Source: Lactuca virosa
Taxonomy: Eukaryota; Streptophyta; Magnoliopsida; Asterales; Asteraceae
Reading direction: 5' to 3'
Assembly (NCBI GenBank): GCA_928212115.1
Contig: CAKMRJ010005523.1
Span: forward strand, 147,592,403 to 147,656,402
Length of the DNA stretch: 64,000 bases
The position numbers and the translations under genes were made by a program. Below, piece after piece: positions 9,640-22,303 of the stretch (position 1 is the first letter of the stretch; each line of letters opens with the position of its first letter). The notes below the pieces were generated by a model that ran no database searches, was not told where the DNA came from, and saw nothing but the letters and a program-made list of their open reading frames with translations.

Positions 9640-12540
9640 CAATTATGGATCAGCAAATCTTTTTCTTGTTCTGGAAGGACATGTATTCTGATAATGACCA
9701 GGTTGCCTACAAGTTCCACAAAGATTATTTTTTCCCATCTTTAATGTCCATTCCATTTTGTAGTCTTGTCGAGCGAGGACGACCTTTTTCCTTTCGTTTT
9801 AACTCTGAATTTGGAAGCATTCCTTGAATAGTTGTCTCCGGCCAATATGATTCATGAGGAACCGGGAAAAACTCAGATGCCTAAGTAGCCGAATACTTAA
9901 CAATTGAGTAATATTGTTGAATATATTGACTATTATTTAAAGAAAGATAGGCACACGCACTCAATACATGAGAACATGGATATTTGTATGCCTCCCACTT
10001 ACCACATGTGCAAGATTTTTTCTCCAAATCAACAACTTGCACATTTTTTCCTTTCTAGGTCACCACCTCTAAAATTCCTTTTGCTCGGTTAAATGATTTC
10101 AAGTTGTGTGCATAGCTTTTGACATTGATATTACTTTTTTTACAAGCACATGGGGTGTAAACATATCTCCTTTAGCTTGAGCAGTTGATCCTAAAAGACG
10201 TCTGACATCAAAGTAGTGAACCAATCTATAGAATGTAAGTTGGACACATGAAGTGATTGGTAAAAAAACGAGCACCTTTAAGTACACTGTTGAAAATCTC
10301 TGACATATTTGTAGTGAGCAATCCATAACGCTTTCCACAATCATGTGCAAGTGTCCATCTACAAAGTGAGTGCCCCTCGATCCATTGGCGAGCTTGTGCA
10401 TTTAGTTTTCCAATTTCTTCCATAATGGAGTTGAACGTACGAACTTGGTTCTGACTCCCAGCACGGTAAGCTAAAACTTTCAATTGTGAGTTACGAAACT
10501 TGTCATGGAAGTTGTTGACGAAATGTCGCAAACAATACCTGTAAAAATATTTTCAAATGTCATTTATAAATTAATCGTACCATAAAAGTGGTTAACGAAA
10601 TAAAATAAATAATACTTGTGAAAACTATATGGCTCCAACCAGGGAGATCCTCGCTCATTAACAACCTTTAGTATTCCACTATGACGATCAGATATTAAAT
10701 AAATGCCCTCTCGTTCTTTTACCACATGCTTCTTGACATGATTAAGAAGCCAATGCCAACTACTATATGACTCATTCTCAACATTAGCAAATGCTAGAGG
10801 AAAATTTTGATTGTTACCATCAAGTCCCATTGCAATCATCATCTTTCCCTTGTACTTGCCATATAAATCTGTCGCGTCAATGCTAATAACAGGTCGACAG
10901 TGCTTAAATCCATTTATAGATGGAGAAAAAGCCCAAAAAAAAGGTTGGACTCCATCTGATCCACATCAATTGATCTCGCAGTGCACCATTCAACTATAGT
11001 TACAAGATTAAAATATTGGAGTGTAGTAAGAAATTTTGGTAAAATAATATAAGATTCCTCCCAGATTCCATATATTCGTTCAATCGCCTTCTGCTTTCCT
11101 AACCAAACCTTCCTGTATGAAGGAGTGTATCCTAATTTATCAATTATTTCGGCTCTCAAAGTAGGGACACTAATAGATGGTTGTTCCTTAATAAGGTGCT
11201 CTGTTTCTTGAGTTATCAAGCTTGCATCTAGATTTGGGTGGTCTTGAGTAATCATATTTTGAAAACAAGTATGTGGACCTGTGTATCGTGTTATCTCAAA
11301 ATACCCACTACGCTGACATTTACATGCACGCAATTGCCACTTACAACCAGTTTGTGAACATAACTTGCATCTTATCTTCCATATAGTTGGACATGTTTCA
11401 ATAACCTCATATTGTCGGTGCTTCCTAATCGTGTAGAGCTTGATGGTTCTGATAAGTTCTTCCTTACTTTTAAAAGAGTTTTCTCCTAACTCTTGAATTA
11501 AATCACTTGTATTTTCAGAGTGTGACATCATCCAATTGTCAACATTAGCCACATCTATTCCTTCTAAACTTGTAAAACCAGTTGGTGCCTTAATGCCATC
11601 TCCCTCTACATTTGCATCTCCTTCACTATCATTATCATTATCATATAAATCTTCTTGACCAATTTCATCGTCTTCATTGTCCATGTCAAATCCACTATCA
11701 ATTCCATTGGTCACAACGGAAAAGTGTGAAATCATGTCGAAGTCCTCATTTTGAATCATGTCTGACACACCATTAGTATGAATCATAGCCTGTGATAAAG
11801 TTGTGTCCCTTTCTTGTTCTATCGAAAAAGTTTCTCGACATCTGTAGTTAATATAAAAAAAATCAACAAAAATAAAAGTAAAACTTAGCATTGTCGTGGA
11901 AGTAATGAAAAATAATTATGAAGATATCAAGAAGTTTAGAGATGGAACAAAGATGATCCAAATCTATTCCTTGTGTATGAATGTATAGAAACAGTGAGAT
12001 AACAAAAAAGAAATAACTCAAAACTTTACGTTGGTACCGTCTAAATGTGGTGTAAAGCCACTTTTTCTTTATTTACAGTTGGCCCCTAGACTATAGTAAT
12101 GCTGGTCAAGTTGACTAGAATTTTAATTTTACTATCACATTTATCAACACTTTGAAAATTAATGTAGAAAATTAGTTTTCAATACCTTGGTGTTATCTCT
12201 ATGTGATTTTTAATGCCATTGACTTCAACTTCTAAGTATAGATCAATATTACTTAGTTCTTGATGGAGACTAAACGCATCAAACATGATCTCAACGTCAT
12301 TGTCATCCGTAATTGAGAGAGGAATATATGTCATTACTTTTCGAACAACCGATGGATATCTGCAAATTACTTTAAATCAATCGACGTAGCAATATGGATT
12401 TGATCGATGAGTTCATTGAATTGTATTCCGCATTGAACCTTGAAAGCTTTATTCGCAGACTTGTTGTAAGTTATACCTTCTTCTCCGTCATAATTTTTTC
12501 CATCCCAATAACATACTAATGTAACAAATTTTGATGTCAT
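9640..12540 (-). pseudogene. Mutator-like (MULE) transposase, decayed
   Basis: Minus-strand pieces give a plant MuDR-type transposase. The N-terminal module (12540-12200) starts MTSKFVTLVCYWDGKNYDG. An acidic spacer and the MuDR DNA-binding module follow at about 11890-11150, with cysteine/histidine residues in IRCKLCSQTGCKW. The catalytic region is at about 10930-10620 (SIDATDLYGKYKGKMM, ISDRHSG). An intron at 10615-10539 has good splice sites, and the next exon has RHFVNNFHDKF. Near 10010-9960 comes a SWIM zinc finger CTCGKWEAYKYPCSHV. A GRPRSTR tail lies near 9780. Frameshifts near 12385 and 10920 and several stops make it non-functional. No terminal inverted repeats were found. The copia element abuts its left side. 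Confidence 0.88.
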
Positions 12541-12816
12541 GGCAATGAAAATCTATAAAAAAACAAAGTATTTATTTCAAAGGATTAAACATCATATTAA
12601 TATATAAAACACATGCATCGATTACAAAACTTACTACCCTAAATAAAGAACAGGTATTATAAGAATCACATAAGTTACTTTTGCAAGATCTTAAAGATAT
12701 TATATAGTAAAAAAAAACTAAATATAAAAGCATGAAACTCACGCATAGTAGCAACATGTTTGAAGTGATGAAAAGAACCATTAACATATATAACAGTGGA
12801 GTAAAAGATATACAAG

Positions 12817-13050
12817 AAATGTCTATCTGACGAAACCCTCGTTGTCCCGCTAGATGAAATTGAGGTAAATGAAAACCTTCATTTTGTCGAGGAACCCGTT
12901 GAAATAATGGACGGGGAAGTGAAACGAACAAAGCAAATTCGTATTCCCATTGTGAAGGTTCGATGGAGTGCCAAACGAGGACCTGAGTTCACATGGGAAC
13001 GCGAAGACCAGATGAAGCAGAAGTATCCACATCTCTTCCCTAGTCCTTGA
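12817..13050 (+). pseudogene. Ty3/gypsy pol C-terminus (chromodomain-like), fragment
   Basis: An open stretch of 78 codons ends at a TGA (13048-13050). It contains DETLVVPLDEIEVNENLHFV, KVRWSAKRGPEFTWE and QKYPHLFP, the end of Ty3/gypsy pol in plant chromovirus-type elements. The frame is intact, but everything upstream is missing: at about 12805 it meets the sequence around the MULE gene. It is followed by a polypurine tract and an LTR, as expected for the 3' end of an element. Confidence 0.88.
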
Positions 13051-13091
13051 AGGCCGCTCTAAAACCAATTTCGGGACGAAATTCCCTCTAA

Positions 13092-13102
13092 TGGGGGGAT
13101 GA
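13092..13102 (+). other. gypsy polypurine tract
   Basis: TGGGGGGATGA lies directly before the LTR start TGTCAC and fixes the LTR boundary and the plus orientation. Confidence 0.75.
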
Positions 13103-15799
13103 TGTCACAACTAGCAAATTTAGGGTCGAGATTTCATTCATGTACAAACAACTTCTCTATGTAACCTTGTTGCATTAGACTATTGAAATTTCAAAAACGG
13201 CCATGTTATATGTACATATATGCATACATTAAGAATCAAGTTGTAATAGCCTATTATAAGCGCAAGTTTGATCTAATAGCTGAACCAAAAACAAATTGTT
13301 GGGCCTTTGCTTAGAGGTTCTCGACCCAAATAACCCTAGGCCGAAAGCTCTTTTATTTGGGCCATGTCAAACACAAGAACCCATATCTCTAAAAAATACA
13401 AACCTAGTGTGAGTGGAGGGTGTTTTCGGCCACCCTAAAACCGAAAAACCATGGATTTAGCCAACCAAAAACCGAAAACCCCCATAAGGTTTCGGTTAGG
13501 ATTAGACAAAAAAAAGGTTTGAATTTACAATGGAGTGACACCTCATTCCTTTACACTCCCTTTTCCATCAAACAACCATGCAACACCTCCTACAAACCAT
13601 CATACTTCCATGCATGGCTCTTATGTAACCAATGTGTAAAGTTAAAGGGGATCACCCCCTCACCCTCTTATACACGGCCGAGAGTAGAGTCCCTCCACTC
13701 TTGTCACTTATTCTCTACACAAACTCTTGTTCTCTCTCTCAAAAGTTCATTCAATCTCTCCAAGATAGACATCATCAAGTTGAAATTTAGGACTCTTGGT
13801 AAGCTATTTCTTGAACTTCTAGCTTTTCTATGTAAACTTTATGATGATACTCTCATGTTCACACACATTATTCGTGTGCTAGCATTCTAGAACACCAACA
13901 TCTTCAAGAAGCCTTTCAAGCTCAAAGCTAGGCTCGAAATCTTCTTCACTCTCCCCTTACCACGCACAAAATAACCAAGGTGAGCTTCATACCCCCAAGT
14001 TTTCGTGTTTTTGATGCTTTTCGGGGGGGGGGGGGATACAAGTCAAGTTTCGTTTACCCAATGGATATTTGCATGTACCAACTTGTTTATGGAATGATTT
14101 GTGCACATGATATCGAAAACCTCATGCATATACACATAAAAATCATGATTTACAAGCTTGTTATAAGTTAAAATGAGTTTGTCCTTTGGACACTTGCATG
14201 CACTATGATTATATGTTAAATATAGAACAATTCCTTGTATAATATGGTTGATATCATTTGTTAACATCATGAAAATCGTGACATATGTTAAAATCATCAT
14301 TTTTAAATCGTGGTTATGAGTATATATATAGAAGTATAACAAAATCATATGTTTATCTAAGTCCAAAAATGTTTGATCTTTGGATATTTACATGTACTAC
14401 TTTTATAAAGTAAAATTTATATAAGTATAAAATGTTGAAATCACCATATAGTTTATTTTTTTTATAAAAATCGTGAACCATATGGTAAAGATGACGAAAT
14501 TCAACTATTTTATGTTACGCAAGTTCAACCGGAAAAATACGAGATATGCAACCCTACAAATTTTTGAGTGATTTTTACTAAAAATAAACTTTTCTAGTAA
14601 AAATTGTCGTGATTATTGTCGTCATTTTTTTGATAGGGTTAAATACAAGAATATTATGCTATTTTTCCTACATATATTACTACTAAACATATTCACTATA
14701 GACTATTTATATAAAGTGTTATAAACAGTTTACACAAAATGGTATACAAATCAGATTGATGACAATATATTTCACATGTCATAAGACACATGTCATAAAA
14801 CGTATGACATGAAACTCATAAAACGTGTGTCATAAAATACCATCATAAATTTTTAAATAGTTAAATTATTTCGTTATACAATAAAAGGAAGTCGTAGTTC
14901 GCGTAAATCCGTTAATGCTCTAGTGAGACATACACTTCACCGTACCTACCTAGCGTACATTTTTAAGTCCTATATTATAACCAGAGTCTCCTGGAGAGAG
15001 AGCGAGATAGTTGTGTATAGATCTATACGGGGATTGACAACCCCACACCTGAGCTGTTCGCTACAGCTAGACAGTTCAGTCTAGGGTGACAAATATCTTA
15101 CCTATTCCGACGCCTGAAGAACGCCGTACAGGCATAACAGTCACATCAAGCATGGTTATAATAACTCACTTAGGGATTAACAATACTATCTTGGTTTATG
15201 GGAAGCTTACACTTCACCGATTTTATTAAAATATAAAACTGTATACTACACTTTCAGTACACGATTGCATACATTTTTGGGTCTTAGGTTTAAGACTACA
15301 GTTTTCATACATCAGAAAATATTGGATTTTCTGGGAACGTACATCTTACAATTACAAGTAAAAGAAACAAAGGACGTACATGCATATATTCTCAGTTTTT
15401 GGTGTAAAACTTACAACTCATTTTCATAGAAAATATCAGATTTTCTGGAGATATACAAACCATTTTTTTTCAAAATAGATACAAGTCTTTTCATACAAAT
15501 ATTTTTATGAACTCACCAACATTCAATGTTGACGTTTTTCAAAATCACTTGTATTCTCAGGGAACCAGTAACAGGTAATTCAACTCTTTTGAGATCAAGT
15601 GATGCAGCATTATGGAATTTACTTTTCTGTTATTTTTGTGTAACTTATGAATAGATGCATTATGTAAACCCTGTAAGTTTGTAATCTCAATGTATGCTGC
15701 TTGGTTGCTATGTTTCATTTATCTTCAATTGTTATGATACTATACAATGACGTCAACCGCCCCCGGACGTTTCCGTCGTCCTGGTTCGGGGGTGTGACA
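13103..15799 (+). repeat. gypsy 3' LTR, about 2.7 kb
   Basis: Starts TGTCACAACTAGC after the polypurine tract and ends GGGGGTGTGACA, so it has TG...CA ends. It holds stretches such as the pyrimidine-rich block at 13560-13760 and a G run at 14025-14034. A plus-strand frame at 13420-13890 has no recognisable domain and is probably chance. No partner LTR is in the window, so target-site duplication and age cannot be judged. Confidence 0.8.
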
Positions 15800-16114
15800 T
15801 TATCTCTTATTCTATGAATTATGATTAGCCTACGCCGGTTTGACCTCAACCAATAAAACACAAGTAAAAGAAAAGCTACAACTTCACCATCAGAAACCAT
15901 AATTGACCTATTACAAAAAAACTAGTAAATAACAAAAGTCATATTCAGTATTCAATAACATACCATCCAAAGTAACAAAAGTCATGTAACAAAAAACTAG
16001 TAAACATCCTCCAAAGTAGCATCCAAACATAACATCCAAAAAAGTCATCAAACATAGCACCCAAAAATCATGCAAATAACAAAAAGTCATGCAACAAAAA
16101 ACTAGTAAACATCA
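15800..16114. other. flank between gypsy LTR and Myb-like pseudogene
   Basis: Low-complexity AC-rich sequence with the motif ACTAGTAAA(C/T)A and several copies of 'caaaaagtcatgcaac'-like words. No gene seen. Confidence 0.5.
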
Positions 16115-16780
16115 TCAAAGGTAACCAAACTTCCTACCCGCACCCATCACCCACGACTCACAACTAGTAGGCGAAAGTTGTGACCAAACTTTCCTAACAT
16201 CGACACTTTCATCAAATAGCAAAAGAGCAGTCTTGTGTCTTTCATCTTCTTCTCCCCATTCCATTTTGTTCAATTTCTCCATACATGCATCAACATCCTT
16301 ATCTATTTCACTTTTTTCAATTATTTCATTTTTTTCCACCAACGACCTTGCAAGCTCGACAATCTCTTCTTCAACTTATAATGCCCTTGCATATCTTTTT
16401 TTCCACCAACTCTTTTATTTCCACCAACTTCCGTATTTTTTGAACATCCCGAAGATTCTTCACTTGCACCTACGTGTTGTGTTGAGGTTTCCATTGGAAC
16501 ATCATCATCAAAATCATGGGCACTAAACTCTTCTACAGGACGAAGGAGTGTAGAAGATGGCCCCCAACTTTGAAATCCGGTTGTGGTCGATCCTTCAAAT
16601 AGTTGGGTGCAAAGATCAGGGAACAGCAGGGGTTTAATTTTCAAAGACAACACGAACGTGTACAACTGTTTACAATTTTTATAAATATTAGTATTTGTTA
16701 TAAAAATAATCATACTGGTATTTGCTATAAAAATATTACCTTCCCCTCTTCCTTCCATTGTTCTTCGGTCAGATTAAATT

Positions 16781-16843
<63 letters not shown>

Positions 16844-17844
16844 CGGTTTTGTTTTTCAGTTTCACCCAAGCAACATACTTTGATTTGTAGTAGTCAAAGT
16901 GGTTTCTCATTTGCTTCTGATCAACCTCTTTACCGTGTTCGTTTATCAATTTTTCGCTTATTGTCTTCCATGAACTTGCCTTAAGCCCAGATTCCTCACG
17001 ACCATTAGTGGTTAGTTCGTGGATACATGCATCAAGAAAGGTTTTATCCTCACACTCGTTCCAAAGCAACATCCTAAAACATAAATAACAATTATCTACC
17101 AATGAAATCAACATCGTGCTAAATAAAAATAGCACGATTATATAGAAAAAAGAATTTCATAACAGTTGGATTCTGATTTCATAGCATAAAACAATTTTCT
17201 ACCAATGAAATCAATTTCAGATTTCATAGCTTATACAAACAAAAAAAAATTGATTTCACAACAATAGCTTATCTAAATAGAAGATTTCAGATTTCATAGA
17301 TTATACACAGAGAAAAATTTTGATTTCATAGCTTATTCATAAACAATTTCAGATTTCATAAAATTAGAGCAATACACAAAAAAATTATGATTTCATAACA
17401 ACAGCACATCTAAACACAAGATTTCTGATTTCATAGATTATACACAATAAAAAATTCTTATTTTATAGCTTATACATATTTCATAACATTAGAGCAAAAA
17501 AAAGGATTCGAATTTCATAACAATAGAGCAAATACAATTCTGATTTTAGAGCTTATAAACAAAGAACTTCTGATTTTAAAGCTTATGTACAAACAATTAT
17601 GATTTTAGAACTTACCTGCCGAAGAAGACAAAGATCCGACTAAAGGAGGGTGGAGATCCGAAGGGAGATGGCAGCGATTGGGAGGGAGCTGTCGATGGAG
17701 GCGTCTGATTTTGGGCGATGTTTCTTTTAGGTCACTAGAAGAAGTAGAAATTAGAGGGTAGGATAGTCTTTTGGGCGAGTCAGCAAGTTCTTCCGATCTG
17801 ACCGAGTCATACATTTGGGCCAGACAATCTGACCGAATCATCAT
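16115..17844 (-). pseudogene. Myb/SANT-like DNA-binding protein (PIF/Harbinger-associated type)
   Basis: The main exon starts after an acceptor TTTTAG near 17077 with MLLWNECEDKTFLDACIHE. This is the start of a Myb/SANT-like domain of the plant family that includes L10-interacting MYB proteins and the helper protein of PIF/Harbinger transposons. Conserved blocks include SWKTISEKLINEHG, MRNHFDYYKSKYVAW and, after an (AT)n insertion, LTEEQWKEEG. The C-terminal part has DESVDVRKVWSQLSP and ends at 16115. A likely 5' exon lies at 17844-17617 with a donor CAG|GTAAGT. The frame is broken by AT-repeat DNA at 16786-16840, by a replaced segment near 16660-16740, and by a stop or shift near 16381. Confidence 0.78.
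16786..16840. repeat. (AT)n microsatellite inside the Myb-like pseudogene
   Basis: Perfect AT tract that interrupts the coding sequence just after the Myb/SANT-like domain. Confidence 0.95.
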
Positions 17845-17921
17845 GTATCAAACAAGAATTTCTGACCGAGTAAGCTGAAATATCTGACCCAAACCGAGTC
17901 AGATGGGTATCAAACAGTCAC
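17740..17921 (-). repeat. possible PIF/Harbinger terminal region
   Basis: Read on the minus strand the region starts GTGACTGTTTGATACCC next to a TTA trinucleotide (17922-17924), the target type of PIF/Harbinger elements. Four copies of a word close to GACTCGGTCAGAT follow. The matching inverted repeat was not found on the other side, so this is a suggestion only. Confidence 0.4.
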
Positions 17922-17924
17922 TTA

Positions 17925-18390
17925 ATGACGTAAAAGCCCTAATAGTTATATATTTTCATTTATCGTTTTACTTTTACCCCAATTTTAATTTTATTTGTGG
18001 AAAAACTCAAAACTTACTAAACATTTTTCATTTATGTCAATTAAGAGGTCACCAACTCTTTAACTATGGATGACAACCGTGTCAGGTTCTTGTCGGTGGG
18101 TCAGAATACTTTAACCCATACATGACTCATATAATTATGTGTGTCACATGTTGGTGGGTTAGAAAACATCAACCCGGACACACGACTCGTCTAAATCGTT
18201 TAGTTATATGGGTTTGTTGGTTTGTGAGTTAGATTCATGTTCATGGGTTAGATTAAGGTTGGCAGGTTGGCGGGTTGACCCGTGAACCCAAATATCATTT
18301 ACGTAATAATGATGATCGTTTTCATTTAGGGCACGCAACACACATAGGTTGATACAAATGGGTTATGAATCATGGTTTAGGACCTAATTG
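17925..18390. other. no gene seen
   Basis: AT-rich DNA with scattered GGGTT/AACCC words. I find no motif that names it. The boundary with the LTR fragment to the right is not sharp. Confidence 0.45.
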
Positions 18391-19410
18391 CTAATTGGGT
18401 GATATTGTGGTATTGATAGCTCAAGGAGTTGCCTGGACAGCAGTAAGGATTACTTGTAGTGGACTTCAACAGTACAAGGTGAGTTACCTTCCAGTAGAAG
18501 TGGGTCGAAGGCACCAATGCCGACCCACTAGTAAGAGTATAGTAGAGATGATTGTCTTTGTGATAATTATATGGTATGCCACTATGTGTTATGCTTTATG
18601 TTCTAGTATGCTATGATATTATGTGATAGTGGTAGGAGGGGTAGGATAGGCCCAGTACCGGTCGAAAGGACCGAAGGGGTATGCTAGCACCCTGGTAAGC
18701 TAAGCAGTATATGACTTATGTGTTATGCAGTAGTATGTTACATGGTCGGAATAGGGGTGAAATAGTCTCCGGATACCGGTCGACAGGACCGAAGGGGTAG
18801 GCCAGCACGCTGATATGCTAGGCTAGTTACCAGTCGACAGGATCGAAGGGGTAGGCTAGCACCCAGATATGCTAGGCAGTAGGAGGATTGTATGCATATG
18901 CTAGGATATTATGTGGTAGTGGTAGGGGTGAAGTAGTCCCCAGATACCGGTCGACAAGACCGAAGGGGTAGGCCAGCACCCTGATATGCTAGACAGTTAC
19001 CGGTTGAAAGAGACCGAAGGGGTAGGCCAACACCCTGATAGGCTAGGCAGGTTACCAATTGAAAGAGATTGAAGGGGTAGGCTAGCACCCAGATATGCTA
19101 GGCATTATTTGATTGTATGGTATGTGGTATGATGGGGGAACTCACTAAGCTTCGTGTTTACGGTTTTCAGTTTTGGTTTCAGGTGCTTTGTTTTCAAAGG
19201 AAAGGAGTCGTCGATCGCAGCGCATCACATTATGTTTTCCGCACACGAGATCTTTGGGATTATACTATGATCTTGTTTTACGATGACATGTTTTGATTAT
19301 TAATGTACTGGTTTTAACGTGGAATGATATTATGAATGTTTTTATATTGTTGGTTTTATAATAACTCATTTAAAAACGAAATTTTTGGTCTTGAATTTTG
19401 GGATGTTACA
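18391..19410 (+). repeat. truncated LTR, family A, with hairpin array
   Basis: It ends TTGGGATGTTACA at 19410, the end type shared by the gypsy LTRs of this window. It contains the donor-like block AAGGTGAGT (18476-18484) followed by GGGTCGAAGGCACC, and an acceptor-like block CTCACTAAGCTTCGTG...GGTTTCAGGTGC at 19141-19186. Between the two is a hairpin array at 18653-19104. The 5' part of the LTR is not recognisable. Confidence 0.75.
18653..19104 (+). repeat. hairpin array, family A
   Basis: Seven or so units of roughly 50 bp carry a short hairpin followed by GAAGGGGTAGGCCAGCACCC. Examples are CGGTCGACAGGACCG at 18777-18791, CGGTCGACAAGACCG at 18948-18962, CGGTTGAAAGAGACCG at 19001-19016 and CAATTGAAAGAGATTG at 19056-19071. 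The last two differ by GG to AA on one arm and CC to TT on the other, so pairing is kept. Confidence 0.8.
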
Positions 19411-19790
19411 GTATAATTTTGGGCTTTTGGATCAAGATTTGGGCCTGGGTCTTGGCTCAATTATGGATAGGGTAAAGTGGCCATTTACCCTAAGGTTGGA
19501 TGGTAATTCAATTGGTAATTGGATGTTTATTTGTTGTGATAGTTCGAGATTTTAGTGGGCCAGCAGCCGGAGGTTTTCTGTGCAATTCGTCAGTGTGAAG
19601 TGAGTGTTCCTCACTGTACTTTTGGGTCGAATGCACCAAGGCCGACCCCTTTTGGATGGTTATCCTAATTATTGCATGATTGAGTATTATAGTGATATGT
19701 TAGATGTGTATCCCGATCGATATGATGATGCTATGTTTAGTGATCTGTAAGATCTGTATGTTTGTCATTGACTTCTTAACTGCATGATTA
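19411..19790 (+). repeat. LTR fragment resembling the 45-kb family
   Basis: Shares with the LTRs at 45.1 and 51.6 kb the run from 'gggtaaagtggccatttaccctaa' to the donor-like block AAGTGAGTG (19599-19607) and the GGGTCGAATGCACCAAGG motif. It is cut off by the (AT)n tract before any hairpin array. Confidence 0.65.
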
Positions 19791-19794
19791 TCTG

Positions 19795-19795
<1 letters not shown>

Positions 19796-19864
<69 letters not shown>
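19796..19864. repeat. (AT)n microsatellite left of the Helitron
   Basis: Perfect AT tract of about 69 bp. A matching tract lies at 22793-22855, right after the Helitron 3' end. Confidence 0.95.
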
Positions 19865-19867
<3 letters not shown>

Positions 19868-21008
19868 ATTGGTCCCTTCAAAATTTAAGATATTTGTCTT
19901 AAAAATCAAGGAAACCAGTTTTGGACCCTTGGATCTAAAATCAACGGTGATCATTTTTATACACGTAATCCGTTTGAAACAGTGTCAACCAATCAGAATA
20001 AAGAGTTCTCAAACACACATAGAAAAAAATATAGAGAAGCACGTTGTTGCCCTAATTTACACCTCACCCTAATCTTTCATCGCTTCTCATCATTCCGCCG
20101 TTCTACACATTTACCCTAAAACTCCTCCTCTTTTTGGAAGCCATTGAAGCCACATAATTCTACAACACCGACACCGGTAAACATCACCACTATACTCTAC
20201 ATCACCGCCAAAGATTAACGACGCCACCTAAATCTCGCTCAAAAACCTCACCATTCCTCACGACTGTCGTTACACCCATCGACTTACGAATATGGAACCC
20301 CATCTGCGAATCGGTAGTCAAAATCTCTTTCCTTATGTCATGTGTGTTAACCGATTTTTGTGTAGGTTTCGATTTCATGTGCTAGAGCTCAAATAATCTT
20401 GAAGTAGAGAAAGGTTGGGTTTTTTTTAGTTTGTTTGATTTTTGGTTTTCTTCTCAAGACTGTTGACCGCACCATGTTTTTTTCAGGTCCAAAGTTCTGG
20501 AACATGATGAACGAAACTCCGATTTTTCTTGGTGTTTTAGAATTTCAAGAGGTTATATTTCTGTTTATCGCATCTTTTTTTGTTGAACTAACCATTTCAG
20601 CCTATGTTATTTTTAATTACGTTATTTTTATTTATTTATTTATTTTTCTATCACATTCCTTACAGGTTCGATTTCGCACATAAGAAATACTGATTTTGTG
20701 ATTGTATTCTGTTGTATATTTGAATTGCTAACAGATCAAGCAGGGATGAAGATAAAGGTAAAGATTAAAAAAATATAAATATTGAGGTTATGACAAAGTT
20801 GAAAAGTCAAATGCTGATGTCAGATATGAGATGTTGGAGGCAGGTGTGTTGTCGATGTTATATTTTGATAGCATGTGTGTTATTAACTGTGTGCTTTTAA
20901 CCGTGTATGTGTGTGTTCAACTGATGAAGTATTTGGTTTTAAAAAAAATAGTAATAGCTCTCTTCATGGGTTTCAGATCTGTTGTAGTGGGAAGGTCTTC
21001 ATCTTCGG

Positions 21009-22303
21009 ATGAGAAAAAAATTTCAGATGAAAAAGGTTCGTTCCCATGGTCATATTGCACTTGCGACAGCTTCATCTGGTGCTACATCTAATAATATGCC
21101 CGGGGGGAGAACATCTCACTCGCGGTTTAAGATTCCGATAAATCTTGATAATAACTCAATGTGCAAAATCAATCAGCAAAGTGGGGTTTCTCAACTACTT
21201 CGTTTGGCCAAAATAATCATATGGGATGAAGCATCAATGGCGAATAGGCAAGCAGTAGAGGCGGTGGATCGAACGATGCAAGACATTACAAAGGTGAGCC
21301 TCCCTTTTGGTGGAAAGATAATGATATTGGGAGGTGATTTTAGGCAGGTGTTACCAATAATCAGACGTGGTACTAGAGCACAGATTGTAGACGCCAGCTT
21401 GAGGATGTCACCTCTTTGGTCTTTGATTAAAAAAATACGTTTAACTATGAATATGAGAGCACTGGCCGATCCATGGTTTTCAGATTTTTTGATACGAGTT
21501 GGCAACGGAGATGAAGAAACCATCGATGAAAGTTTTGTCCGAATACCTGATGATATGTGCATTCCTTACACCGACCAAGACAAATCAAAAAACGAGTTGA
21601 TTAATGCAATCTTTCCTTCTTTGCACATCAATGGAGGCTCTTCAGAGTATATTATTTCCAGGGCGATACTATCAACAAAAAATGAAAGTGTTGATGAAAT
21701 TAATGATCAACTGATTGATAGGTTTTGTGGAGAGGAGAGGATTTACTATAGTTTTGATGAGGCAGAAGATGATAAGAACAATTTCTATCCGATGGAATTC
21801 TTAAACTCTATAAATATCAGTGGTTTACCTCCTCATTACCATCGACTCAGAACTGGATGCCCTATAATACTATTAAGGAATATTGATCCTTCGAATGGTT
21901 TATGTAATGGCACAAGATTGATATGCAGAGGTTTTCAGATGAACGTGATCGATGCGGAAATAGCGGTTGGCCTTCATGCCGGAAAACAAGTTTTTTTTAC
22001 CAAGAATCCCTCTTTGTCCATCTGATGATGACATATTTCCATTCAAATTGAAAAGAAAACAGTTTCCAATTCGGCTTAGCTTTGCTATGACAATCAATAA
22101 AGCTCAAGGTCAAACAATTCCAAATGTTGGTGTTTATCTACCAGAGTCGGTGCGTATTCTCGCATGGGCAACTTTATGTGGCGCTTTCCAGAGGGATATC
22201 CTGTGAGAATACAAAGGTTTTAGTGAAACCTACAAAAGAATTTCAGGGGAGAGGAATTTACACATCAAATGTGGTGTATCAAGAAGTTCTGCGTGATATA
22301 TAA
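21009..22303 (+). pseudogene. Helitron PIF1-like helicase, truncated
   Basis: Superfamily 1 helicase of Helitron RepHel proteins, which unwinds DNA during rolling-circle transposition. Visible motifs are ATASSGATSNNMPGGRTSHS, the Walker B block IIWDEASM near 21225, GGDFRQVLPI near 21340, MNMRAL, and, after a one-base frameshift near 22010, the motif VI region FAMTINKAQGQTI. A further shift near 22200 precedes KVLVKPTKEF, and the protein ends at TAA 22301-22303. The nucleotide-binding P-loop and the whole Rep part are missing upstream of the start. The methionine at 21009 is therefore only the first in frame, not a true start. Confidence 0.9.

Noticed and set aside
9561..12805. Complete MULE with terminal inverted repeats
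   Set aside because: Transposase is clear, but I could not find inverted repeats on either side, so only the gene remnant is reported.
13420..13890. 156-codon plus-strand frame
   Set aside because: It lies fully inside the gypsy LTR, has no known motif and its composition follows the pyrimidine-rich LTR DNA.
16603..16890. Plus-strand frame ending in an Ile-Tyr run
   Set aside because: Antisense to the Myb-like pseudogene and through an AT tract.
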